From contig CALIFM010000307.1 in the NCBI GenBank assembly GCA_938021685.1, positions 1 through 7,981 of the forward strand: a stretch of DNA of 7,981 nucleotides. Direction: 5' to 3'. The stretch comes from an uncultured Gammaproteobacteria bacterium. Its GTDB lineage: Bacteria > Pseudomonadota > Gammaproteobacteria > Arenicellales > Poriferihabitantaceae. A program made the translations under genes and the position numbers. The notes below the pieces were generated by a model, which worked only from the letters and a program-made list of their open reading frames with translations, was not told the origin of the DNA and did no database searches. How positions within the stretch are numbered: the stretch's first letter is position 1; each line of letters begins with the position of its first letter. Positions 1 through 5,729 of this stretch are shown in pieces.

Positions 1-739
1 AGCGATAATAAATGGCCAATGCATTGGTGGTTTCCTCTTCCACTACGGAGAACAGAATTTTTTCATCCAGCTCAAGGCCTAGCGTGTTGAGATGACGGTC
101 AAGTTGCTCGTGTGCGTCGTCATCGGAATATGCAGTGGCGCGTGGCAATTCATATTTGCCATCGTCATTTTGACATAGATAGATACTGCTATTGCGATCC
201 AATACCACGCCAATACTGGTTTTTTGTTCTTTGTCGCCAATCGCAGCTAGTGCTTTTTGAGCCATGCCGACTGAAAAATAGTTGCCTTGAAAATAGCCAA
301 GCGGTAGCTGTGGTGACTGATCAAAAGCCGTTACTTCACCCAGCAAGATGTAGTGGTCGCCGGCATCAATCACTTTATGCATGTTGCAATCCAACCAGGC
401 GCAGCTGTCCGTGAAAATAGGGCAACCGCTGGCTTTGCTGATCCACGGGGTTTGCTCAAAGCGGTCTTCGATGGGGCTGGCAAAGGTGTTAGAAAGTTGC
501 TGTTGCGACTCGGCTAAAATATTAACCGCATAATGCTTAGCTTTGATAAAGATATCGCAACAGTTGGCATCTTTGGCGATGCATACCAGTACCAAAGCCG
601 GATCGAGTGATACAGATGTAAATGAATTAGCGGTAAACCCTAGTGGCTCGCCATCATCAGTTAGGGTGGTGATAATAGTCACCCCTGTTAAAAATTGCCC
701 TAAGGTCTTGCGCAATAATTGTCTGTCAAATTTAGTCAT
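1..739 (-). CDS. Flavin reductase with C-terminal Nudix-like domain (3' end outside window)
   Basis: Probable NAD(P)H:flavin oxidoreductase of the HpaC/DIM6-NTAB group, a cytoplasmic enzyme that supplies reduced FMN or FAD to a partner monooxygenase. 246 codons are visible and the gene continues past base 1. Residues about 8-157 form the flavin-reductase split-barrel domain, with the typical GFTANSFTSVSLDP stretch at 34-47 (flavin contact region) and GNYFSVG at 152-158 closing the domain. Residues about 172-246 form a second domain that reads like a Nudix fold (strand IGVVLDRNSSIYLCQ, then YELPR), but the Nudix box Glu/Arg residues are absent. The ATG overlaps the stop of the upstream hydrolase gene (ATGA), and an AGGGTGA ribosome-binding site lies inside that gene's end, so the two are probably translationally coupled. 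The flavin reductase call is firm. The role of the second domain and the identity of the monooxygenase partner are unknown. Confidence 0.88.
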   Translation of the reverse strand, partial: MTKFDRQLLRKTLGQFLTGVTIITTLTDDGEPLGFTANSFTSVSLDPALVLVCIAKDANCCDIFIKAKHYAVNILAESQQQLSNTFASPIEDRFEQTPWISKASGCPIFTDSCAWLDCNMHKVIDAGDHYILLGEVTAFDQSPQLPLGYFQGNYFSVGMAQKALAAIGDKEQKTSIGVVLDRNSSIYLCQNDDGKYELPRATAYSDDDAHEQLDRHLNTLGLELDEKILFSVVEEETTNALAIYYR

Positions 740-1575
740 TGCTCACCCTGCAAAAAGTCGAGTAGTACATGGTTGGTTTGTTCGGCATCAACATAAGGTG
801 TCATGTGGCGAGAATTTTCAATGATGGCACAATGTGCCCCGTTTACTTCATTAGCCATTGCAATGCTCATGTCAGGTGTAGAGTTTGAATCAAGTTCACC
901 AGTTAAAAATAAACAAGGGCAGTTTAGCTGAGCCAGCTTGCCTACGTAAAGGCGGTCCGATTCAACAAATACACGATAAGTGGTGGCATAGCCTTCGGTG
1001 TTAGCTTGCTGTAAATATCTGCGCAGTGTCTCGCGCTTTGCAATGTGCTCGTCAGATAAAGGTGTATCACCAAACCAGCGTTGCATGGTGACATCCAGTT
1101 GCTTGCTAGGGCCATATTTGCGCGCATCTTGGACTCGTTCCAGTGCCGCTTGTTGTGCCGCTTCAGGTCGACAATAAACGGCATTAAGTGGTGCAATATG
1201 GCTAACGTACTGTGGATATCGCAGTGCATAACCAATGCTAATTAAGGCCCCTGTTGAATGGCCAATGACGGCCATTTGTTGAATCCCAAGGTGCGCCCGC
1301 AACTCTTCAATCTGCATAATGTAGTGGCTTAAAGTAGCATTTTGCGCTGGCAATGGGCTGTCACCGTGGCCCAGTAAATCATAGCTTACGCTTTGGTGTT
1401 GTGTGCTAAAGGCGTCAATCTGTGGTTGCCAAATGTCTTTGCCAAGGCCCACACCATGGGCAAAGGCCAAGATGGTTTTGGTGGCATTGATTTCGCCGTC
1501 TATACAGCCATCAAGTCGATAGGCCGTACCTGCTTTGGTATAGCGAACGTGAGTAGGAGCGGAATTTTGTCTCAT
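736..1575 (-). CDS. Alpha/beta hydrolase, substrate unknown
   Basis: Alpha/beta-hydrolase-fold protein of 279 residues from the ATG chosen here. Visible family features are the HGVG oxyanion-hole segment (40-43), the nucleophile elbow GHSTG with Ser107, a catalytic Asp229 in GELDSNSTP, and the catalytic His257 in NSRHMTP, so the triad appears complete. No signal peptide is evident, which suggests a cytoplasmic esterase, lactonase or C-C hydrolase. An in-frame GTG at 1635 would add 20 residues (299 total), but these look like translated leader and neither start has a clear ribosome-binding site; I prefer ATG at 1575. The gene overlaps the downstream flavin reductase by 4 bp, which suggests a shared pathway, such as hydrolysis of a product made by a reduced-flavin-dependent monooxygenase. 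The substrate cannot be read from the sequence. Confidence 0.85.
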   Translation of the reverse strand: MRQNSAPTHVRYTKAGTAYRLDGCIDGEINATKTILAFAHGVGLGKDIWQPQIDAFSTQHQSVSYDLLGHGDSPLPAQNATLSHYIMQIEELRAHLGIQQMAVIGHSTGALISIGYALRYPQYVSHIAPLNAVYCRPEAAQQAALERVQDARKYGPSKQLDVTMQRWFGDTPLSDEHIAKRETLRRYLQQANTEGYATTYRVFVESDRLYVGKLAQLNCPCLFLTGELDSNSTPDMSIAMANEVNGAHCAIIENSRHMTPYVDAEQTNHVLLDFLQGEQ

Positions 1576-1690
1576 GCTAAATACAGGACCAGCTAGTGTG
1601 CTAAATAATTTAATGGCCGAGCGCTGAAATCGCACTCAATACATTCACAGACACCGTTTAGCCTCACTGCCTGCCGCTTGAGACCAAGTT

Positions 1691-1719
1691 AGCTTATTAG
1701 TGCCATAGATTATTGTCAA
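1691..1719 (-). promoter_or_regulatory. Candidate promoter for the hydrolase-flavin reductase unit
   Basis: On the minus strand, TTGACA (1719-1714) matches the sigma-70 -35 consensus exactly. It is followed after 17 bp by TAAGCT (1696-1691), a poor -10 match. Transcription would start near 1684, about 110 bp before the ATG at 1575. The -35 box sits in the centre of the palindrome at 1709-1723, so a bound regulator would block it. The weak -10 keeps confidence low. Confidence 0.4.
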
Positions 1720-1733
1720 TAATTTAATCTATG
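1704..1733. repeat. Nested inverted repeat, operator-like
   Basis: CATAGATTA (1704-1712) and TAATCTATG (1725-1733) form a perfect 9-bp inverted repeat separated by 12 bp. Inside it lies a second, near-centred perfect palindrome, ATTATTG-T-CAATAAT (1709-1723), whose bottom strand contains the TTGACA box. The repeat starts 11 bp after the dehydratase stop. It is too AT-rich and has no suitable U-tract for a normal intrinsic terminator, so an operator for a dimeric regulator is the better reading. No regulator gene is present in the window. Confidence 0.55.
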
Positions 1734-1744
1734 CCTCTAGGTGC

Positions 1745-2029
1745 TTAGCTCGCGGCAACTTTGTCCATAAATCGGGCAAGCTTAAGGTCTTTTTCGGTCA
1801 CGCCGTTAGCATCATGGGTAACGAGATTGACCTCAACAGTCTTGTACACATTACTCCATTCTGGGTGGTGGTCATGCTGCTCAGCATGCATCGCTACACG
1901 AGTCATAAACGCAAAGGCTTCATTGAAGTTTTTAAACACAAAGGTCTGTTTTAGCTTGCCATTCTTGAGATGCCAATTCGGTAGTTTTGCTAAGGCTGCT
2001 TGGCATTGTTCGGTGGTGAGTGCGTTCAT
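1745..2029 (-). CDS. phhB: 4a-hydroxytetrahydrobiopterin dehydratase (pterin-4a-carbinolamine dehydratase)
   Basis: Small cytoplasmic pterin dehydratase of 94 residues, the usual length for the PCD/DCoH family. It dehydrates 4a-hydroxytetrahydropterin to the quinonoid dihydropterin after pterin-dependent hydroxylation, classically by phenylalanine hydroxylase. The family motif is clear: the HDHHPEW stretch at 52-58 with the active-site His pair 54-55, then NVYKTVEVNLVTHD (60-73) with His72. No phenylalanine hydroxylase lies in the window, so a role in phenylalanine breakdown is not supported by context. COG2154 proteins of this type have been linked by comparative genomics to molybdopterin metabolism, and moaE/moaD/moaB lie about 4.5-5.5 kb away. 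The gene is divergent from the methyltransferase gene and has no clear ribosome-binding site. Confidence 0.93.
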   Translation of the reverse strand: MNALTTEQCQAALAKLPNWHLKNGKLKQTFVFKNFNEAFAFMTRVAMHAEQHDHHPEWSNVYKTVEVNLVTHDANGVTEKDLKLARFMDKVAAS

Positions 2030-2056
2030 GGGTTTTCATTCTGTGAGTTTGTTTTG

Positions 2057-2062
2057 ATTGTA
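2057..2062 (-). promoter_or_regulatory. Candidate -10 box for the dehydratase gene
   Basis: On the minus strand TACAAT matches the -10 consensus at five of six bases and lies 27 bp before the ATG at 2029, giving a leader of about 20 nt. No good -35 hexamer is seen at the right spacing. Confidence 0.3.
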
Positions 2063-2094
2063 GCACTTAGATGGCTTGATTCGGTAACTTGAGC

Positions 2095-2123
2095 GCCTTG
2101 CAATATTATCAATAAGGTATAAT
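2095..2123 (+). promoter_or_regulatory. Candidate promoter for the methyltransferase gene
   Basis: A perfect TATAAT (2118-2123) lies 33 bp before the ATG at 2157. The hexamer 17 bp upstream of it (2095-2100, GCCTTG) is a poor -35 match, so an activator may be needed. The leader would be about 27 nt, too short for a SAM riboswitch. Confidence 0.5.
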
Positions 2124-2156
2124 GGGCTGCCTTATTTTTTGCAGTATTTGGTGATC

Positions 2157-3218
2157 ATGGAAAACCGCTTAAAGCAGCTCTTAGATCAAAAAGGCACCTT
2201 GCTGGCTGACGGGGCAACAGGGTCTAATTTATTTGAAATGGGCTTAATGACGGGCGATGCGCCCGAGCTATGGAATATCGATTTCCCTGAGAAAATCCGT
2301 GCCCACTACCAAAGCTTCGTGGATGCCGGTTCCGACATCATTTTAACCAACACCTTTGGAGGCACACGTTATCGCTTGAAACTGCACCAAGCACATGATC
2401 GGGTAGAAGAGCTGAATGTCGCTGCTGTCCAATTACTGCGTGAATGTACTAAAGGAGCAAGCCGTGATGTTATCGTCGCCGGCTCGATAGGCCCAACGGG
2501 CGAGATATTAGAGCCTTCTGGTACCGTAAAGATCGAGCAAGCTGCCGATGCTTTTAGCGAACAAGCCTTGGCGCTGAAAAAGGGTGGCGTGGACGTATTA
2601 TGGATTGAAACCATTTCATCGCGCGAAGAGATGCAGGCAGCTATTCAAGGTGCATCAGTGGCCGAGTTGCCTATCGTTACCACACTTAGTATCGATACCA
2701 ATGGCCGGACCATGATGGGTTTAACGCCAGCGGATGTGGTGGAGCTGGGTAGTAGCTTACAGCCCAATCCTTATGCCATTGGCACCAATTGCGGTGTAGG
2801 CGCCAGTGAAGTGGTGGCAGCAGTGCTGAATATGAGAACAGCGGCAGATAAACTCGGCGTAGATCCCATTATTATAGCCAAGGCCAATTGTGGCGTGCCC
2901 GAATATGTCGATGGTAAAATTGTATATAACGGTACTCCACAGATTATGGCTGACTATGTACGTTTGGTAACTAATGCAGGGGCCAACATCATTGGCGGCT
3001 GCTGCGGTACAAGCCCGGATCATGTGAAGGCGATGCGTGAGGCAATGGATGCGCATACCAAAGGCGATGCGCCCGATTTAGAAACCATCACTAAAATGTT
3101 GGGCGATGTGTCAACAGGAGCGAAAGCGCAGCTACGCGGTGAGATGAGCGTACAGGCGGGTGCTACGGGCGAAGGAGCTGGCCATAAGCGGCGTTCGCGG
3201 CGGCGTAGCCAAGCTTAA
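2157..3218 (+). CDS. bmt: Betaine-homocysteine S-methyltransferase family protein
   Basis: Zinc-dependent homocysteine methyltransferase of 353 residues, expected to transfer a methyl group from glycine betaine, or a related donor such as a methylsulfonium compound, to homocysteine to make methionine. Cytoplasmic. The Hcy-binding domain spans about 1-300. It starts with LLADGATGSNLFEMG (15-29), contains LTNTFGGTR (63-71), and carries the three zinc-ligand cysteines: Cys212 in TNCGVG, and Cys282-Cys283 in the GGCCGT motif. This matches the spacing pattern of animal BHMT ligands. The last 50 or so residues form a linker ending in a basic tail, HKRRSRRR, near the C-terminus. In-frame TTG (2139) and GTG (2151) lie upstream, but the family N-terminus fits ATG 2157. 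It converges with the rubredoxin gene with 22 bp between stops and no visible terminator. The donor is inferred from family; selectivity among methyl donors cannot be read directly. Confidence 0.85.
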   Translation: MENRLKQLLDQKGTLLADGATGSNLFEMGLMTGDAPELWNIDFPEKIRAHYQSFVDAGSDIILTNTFGGTRYRLKLHQAHDRVEELNVAAVQLLRECTKGASRDVIVAGSIGPTGEILEPSGTVKIEQAADAFSEQALALKKGGVDVLWIETISSREEMQAAIQGASVAELPIVTTLSIDTNGRTMMGLTPADVVELGSSLQPNPYAIGTNCGVGASEVVAAVLNMRTAADKLGVDPIIIAKANCGVPEYVDGKIVYNGTPQIMADYVRLVTNAGANIIGGCCGTSPDHVKAMREAMDAHTKGDAPDLETITKMLGDVSTGAKAQLRGEMSVQAGATGEGAGHKRRSRRRSQA

Positions 3219-3240
3219 AAAATAGGTTGAGCAGGCTAAA

Positions 3241-3411
3241 TTACTCAGCTAGCTCTATCATTTTAAAATCTTCTTTCTCAGCAAAGCAATCCGGACATAC
3301 CCAATCATCGGGTACGTCCGCCCATGCTGTGCCAGCAGGGATGCCGTCTTCTGGCCAGCCTTCGGCCTCATCATAGATAAGGCCGCAGATCACACACATC
3401 CATTTTTTCAT
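3241..3411 (-). CDS. Rubredoxin
   Basis: A 56-residue rubredoxin, a small cytoplasmic one-electron carrier with a single iron bound by four cysteines. Both ligand pairs are present: Cys6-x2-Cys9 in CVICG and Cys39-x2-Cys42 in CPDC. Family aromatic and glycine positions are also present (Trp4, Tyr13, Gly18, Pro20, Trp37), along with the GIPAGTAWADVPDDWVCPDC segment at 23-42. It is complete and of normal length. The gene lies 18 bp downstream of the Rieske oxygenase on the same strand and is probably cotranscribed with it. That makes it a candidate electron donor or relay for the oxygenase, but this is inferred from position only. Rubredoxins more often serve alkane hydroxylases or oxidative-stress enzymes. 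Confidence 0.95.
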   Translation of the reverse strand: MKKWMCVICGLIYDEAEGWPEDGIPAGTAWADVPDDWVCPDCFAEKEDFKMIELAE

Positions 3412-3429
3412 CGCAAGATCTCAGTTAGA

Positions 3430-4596
3430 TTAGATCGCCAAAGCGTATTTCGCAGCTACCCATTGGTGAAAGTGATGGCTGGCATTGTCCATTACCGGCG
3501 AAAATACGCCGCCATTATAGGCCGGAGAGTTGCGTCCTTGCTGCATGCCTTCGACTACAAACACATCTTCATTAAACACTTCGCGCCATGCCTCGAGTGT
3601 GGCCGCTCGGCACTGTGCATGCGATTCCTGCGTGGATTCTTCACCGACAGTATAAATTTGTAAGCGCTCAGTAGTACGATCATGTGCTGTGGGTTCTAAA
3701 ATCATGGCGAAGGCATGATCGGCCTGCAAGCCCAGCAACACGTTGGGATAAAATGTAATGTACTCAGCGGTGGAAAGTTTTTCCAGTGGCCAATCAGGAA
3801 ATGAATCTAACTGTGTGCCTGCAGTTTCTGACAAAGTATAAGCTACACTGCCTTGACCTGAGAAGCGATCTTCAACCATGATGTTGTAGTGGTCTTCCAT
3901 CTTTGAATACGAATTCAAGCCTGGGTGGATATAGGGCAAATGGTAGGACTCAGAATAGTTCTCCACCGCCAGCTTCCAGTTGCACTTAACTTCGATGTCA
4001 AGCGCGCTAAAATCTTCGGGGACACGCAATAGATCAAAGCCATCTGGTCCCACAAATTCTTCCCAGCGTTGGGTTAAGGGCTTGGCATAAGTGTTAAATT
4101 CTGGCGCGTCGCCTGATAAATTGATAAACACCATGTCCATCCAAATATGGCTGCGTACTGCTTTTAAACCGTGCTTGCTGCAATCCATGCTGTCAGTTTG
4201 ATGGATATTAACACCGCCAATGTGCGGTGTGGCTTTGAGCTCACCATCGAGATTATAAGTCCAAGAATGATAGGGACATACCAACATGGTAGGCACGGCT
4301 TTTTCTTCTTGCACCAAGCGCATGCCGCGGTGGCTGCACACATTGTGAAACACTTGTATGTCACCGCTTTGATTGCGAAAGATAACTAAAGGCAGGCCCA
4401 TGAAATCCACTGGCTTGACATAGCCGTCTTGCGGCAACTCGCTGGTAAAGGCCAAGGCAGCCCAAGTAGGCGTAAATACGTGGTCGCGTTCAAAGGCTAA
4501 TGACTCAGGACTATTATAAGCGCTATTTGGCATGCCAGTGGCTTGCTCGATATCATTTTTAACAGCATCGAGCTCGGCTTGGGTTAGAAGTGACAT
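3430..4596 (-). CDS. Rieske non-haem iron oxygenase, alpha subunit (betaine/carnitine oxygenase-like)
   Basis: Cytoplasmic oxygenase component of 388 residues that uses O2 and two electrons for mono- or dioxygenation or N-demethylation. Residues about 42-150 form the Rieske domain, with [2Fe-2S] ligands Cys87-x-His89 (CSHRG) and Cys107-x2-His110 (CPYH). The catalytic domain has the mononuclear iron site in NWKLAVENYSESYHLPYIHP (206-225): His219 and His224, with Asp344 in NEDVFVVEG as the likely third ligand. The residue three before His219, which bridges the Rieske cluster of the neighbouring subunit, is Glu216. Classical arene dioxygenases have Asp there, while carnitine and glycine-betaine oxygenases (CntA, GbcA) have Glu. 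Followed by a rubredoxin gene; no ferredoxin reductase or beta subunit is in the window. A methylated-amine substrate is likely but unproven. A GAGAT element about 9 nt before the ATG may be the ribosome-binding site. Confidence 0.9.
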   Translation of the reverse strand: MSLLTQAELDAVKNDIEQATGMPNSAYNSPESLAFERDHVFTPTWAALAFTSELPQDGYVKPVDFMGLPLVIFRNQSGDIQVFHNVCSHRGMRLVQEEKAVPTMLVCPYHSWTYNLDGELKATPHIGGVNIHQTDSMDCSKHGLKAVRSHIWMDMVFINLSGDAPEFNTYAKPLTQRWEEFVGPDGFDLLRVPEDFSALDIEVKCNWKLAVENYSESYHLPYIHPGLNSYSKMEDHYNIMVEDRFSGQGSVAYTLSETAGTQLDSFPDWPLEKLSTAEYITFYPNVLLGLQADHAFAMILEPTAHDRTTERLQIYTVGEESTQESHAQCRAATLEAWREVFNEDVFVVEGMQQGRNSPAYNGGVFSPVMDNASHHFHQWVAAKYALAI

Positions 4597-4664
4597 GGTT
4601 AATTGATCTCGGTCTTGTATAGTTGCGTCAATATTAAATCACGTACTAAGCCCAAGGGAAGCGC

Positions 4665-4688
4665 AAAAATGTACGGTGATACATTTTT
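4665..4688. repeat. Perfect 9-6-9 inverted repeat upstream of the Rieske gene
   Basis: AAAAATGTA (4665-4673) and TACATTTTT (4680-4688) form a perfect inverted repeat around CGGTGA. It lies 69-92 bp upstream of the Rieske ATG and 32-55 bp downstream of the cmoB stop. ATGTA...TACAT half-sites resemble TetR-family operators such as the AcrR box. An alternative is a weak AT-rich bidirectional terminator for cmoB, since a T-run ends the stem, but there is only one G-C pair per arm. Confidence 0.55.
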
Positions 4689-4719
4689 AGAGGCGAGTAG
4701 TTGTTTAAAAAAGCAAGTT

Positions 4720-5721
4720 TTATGCGGTATGGGGTTTAGTGGCCGTGACCAACGCGCGGCGCGGCGCGGGATAGCCTTCTATGGTTTTGCTTGGGTCTTT
4801 AGGGTCGAGGCATTGCTCAAGTGATTCAAACTGCATCCATGGAGTGGCACGTTGCTCATCCAGCGTGGTGTCAGACTCGTCTTGTACTTGTGGGTCGATA
4901 AATCCGGCGCGCTCCAGCCATTCACATAGCACAGTAGTGTTAGGAATAAACCATACATTGCGCATACGGGCATAACGCGCCTTAGGCACCAGCAGCTGGC
5001 CATGTTCGGGTGCAATCACTAAGGTTTCCAGTACCAGTTGCCCGCCAGGTTTGAGTGCGCCGAAGCACTCTAAGAAATGATCAAACACGCTGCGACGGTG
5101 GTATAGCACACCCATTGAAAACACCGTGTCGAAGGCGTTCAGCCCCTTGGGCACTTCTTCTAAAGTAAATGGCAAGCAGTACACGGGCAGGTCATCGGGT
5201 AAGTAACGGCGGATCGCCATGAATTGCACCATAAACAGCCAGCTTGGGTCTACGCCCACCACCAACTTCGCACCCCCTGCGGCCATGCGCAGGCTGAAGT
5301 AGCCATTGGCACAGCCAATATCTAGTACCATTTTGCCATCTAGAGGTGCGATTTTTTCTTCAATGCGCGCCCATTTGTAATCAGAGCGCCACTCTGTATC
5401 TATGTGTGTGCCAAATACTTCAAATGGCCCTTTGCGCCACGGTATCAACCGTTGCAGGCTTGCCGTTATCTGTTTGCGTTGCGTTTCGTTAATATTGGGA
5501 CTGCTTAGTGTAATTCGAGGCTGATCAAGCAATGCAGTGCAATTTTTAATCGTGGGCAGGGTTTGATAAGCGCTGAGCCATCTTTCAAGGTTGCCATTGT
5601 TGAGCGCTGCGATATGTGCTTTGATCTGTGTATCAACTGAGTGGCCCCAGTTAAATTGCGCTGCTTGCAAGGCGGCAGCAAGCTGCGGTGTGCGTAGTGC
5701 TTTATATAAATCTGTGGCCAT
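4720..5721 (-). CDS. cmoB: tRNA U34 carboxymethyltransferase CmoB
   Basis: Cytoplasmic tRNA-modifying enzyme of 333 residues. It transfers the carboxymethyl group of carboxy-SAM to 5-hydroxyuridine at wobble position 34, giving cmo5U in tRNAs that read four-codon boxes. Residues about 1-90 are the N-terminal helical region, followed by WRKGPFEVFGTHIDTEWRSD (95-114). Lys97, Trp111 and Lys116 align with the carboxy-SAM-binding residues of the E. coli enzyme (offset of 6). The methyltransferase fold begins at VLDIGCANGYFSLRM (132-146), where the usual CGNGYH appears as CANGYF. MGVLYHRR (203-210) and the C-terminal EGYPAPRRAL (315-324), with Arg321, are also typical. It follows cmoA by 8 bp, consistent with one operon. 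The ATG at 5721 gives family length and lacks a clear Shine-Dalgarno sequence. Confidence 0.97.
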   Translation of the reverse strand: MATDLYKALRTPQLAAALQAAQFNWGHSVDTQIKAHIAALNNGNLERWLSAYQTLPTIKNCTALLDQPRITLSSPNINETQRKQITASLQRLIPWRKGPFEVFGTHIDTEWRSDYKWARIEEKIAPLDGKMVLDIGCANGYFSLRMAAGGAKLVVGVDPSWLFMVQFMAIRRYLPDDLPVYCLPFTLEEVPKGLNAFDTVFSMGVLYHRRSVFDHFLECFGALKPGGQLVLETLVIAPEHGQLLVPKARYARMRNVWFIPNTTVLCEWLERAGFIDPQVQDESDTTLDEQRATPWMQFESLEQCLDPKDPSKTIEGYPAPRRALVTATKPHTA

Positions 5722-5729
5722 AAATGATG

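Noticed and set aside
543..824. Plus-strand open frame opposite the flavin reductase and hydrolase
   Set aside because: The opposite strand encodes clear protein families here; the frame is an antisense shadow.
1576..1635. GTG start for the alpha/beta hydrolase, adding 20 residues
   Set aside because: The added residues do not look like part of the hydrolase fold and there is no ribosome-binding site before the GTG. It remains possible.
2124..2156. SAM or SAH riboswitch before the methyltransferase gene
   Set aside because: The leader behind the TATAAT box is about 27 nt, too short for any known riboswitch of this type.
3219..3240. Intrinsic terminator between the convergent methyltransferase and rubredoxin genes
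   Set aside because: The 22-bp gap has no GC-rich hairpin with a following T-run in either direction.
4603..4824. Plus-strand open frame across the cmoB-Rieske gap
   Set aside because: It overlaps the cmoB C-terminal coding region on the other strand, reads through the inverted repeat, and has no recognisable domain.
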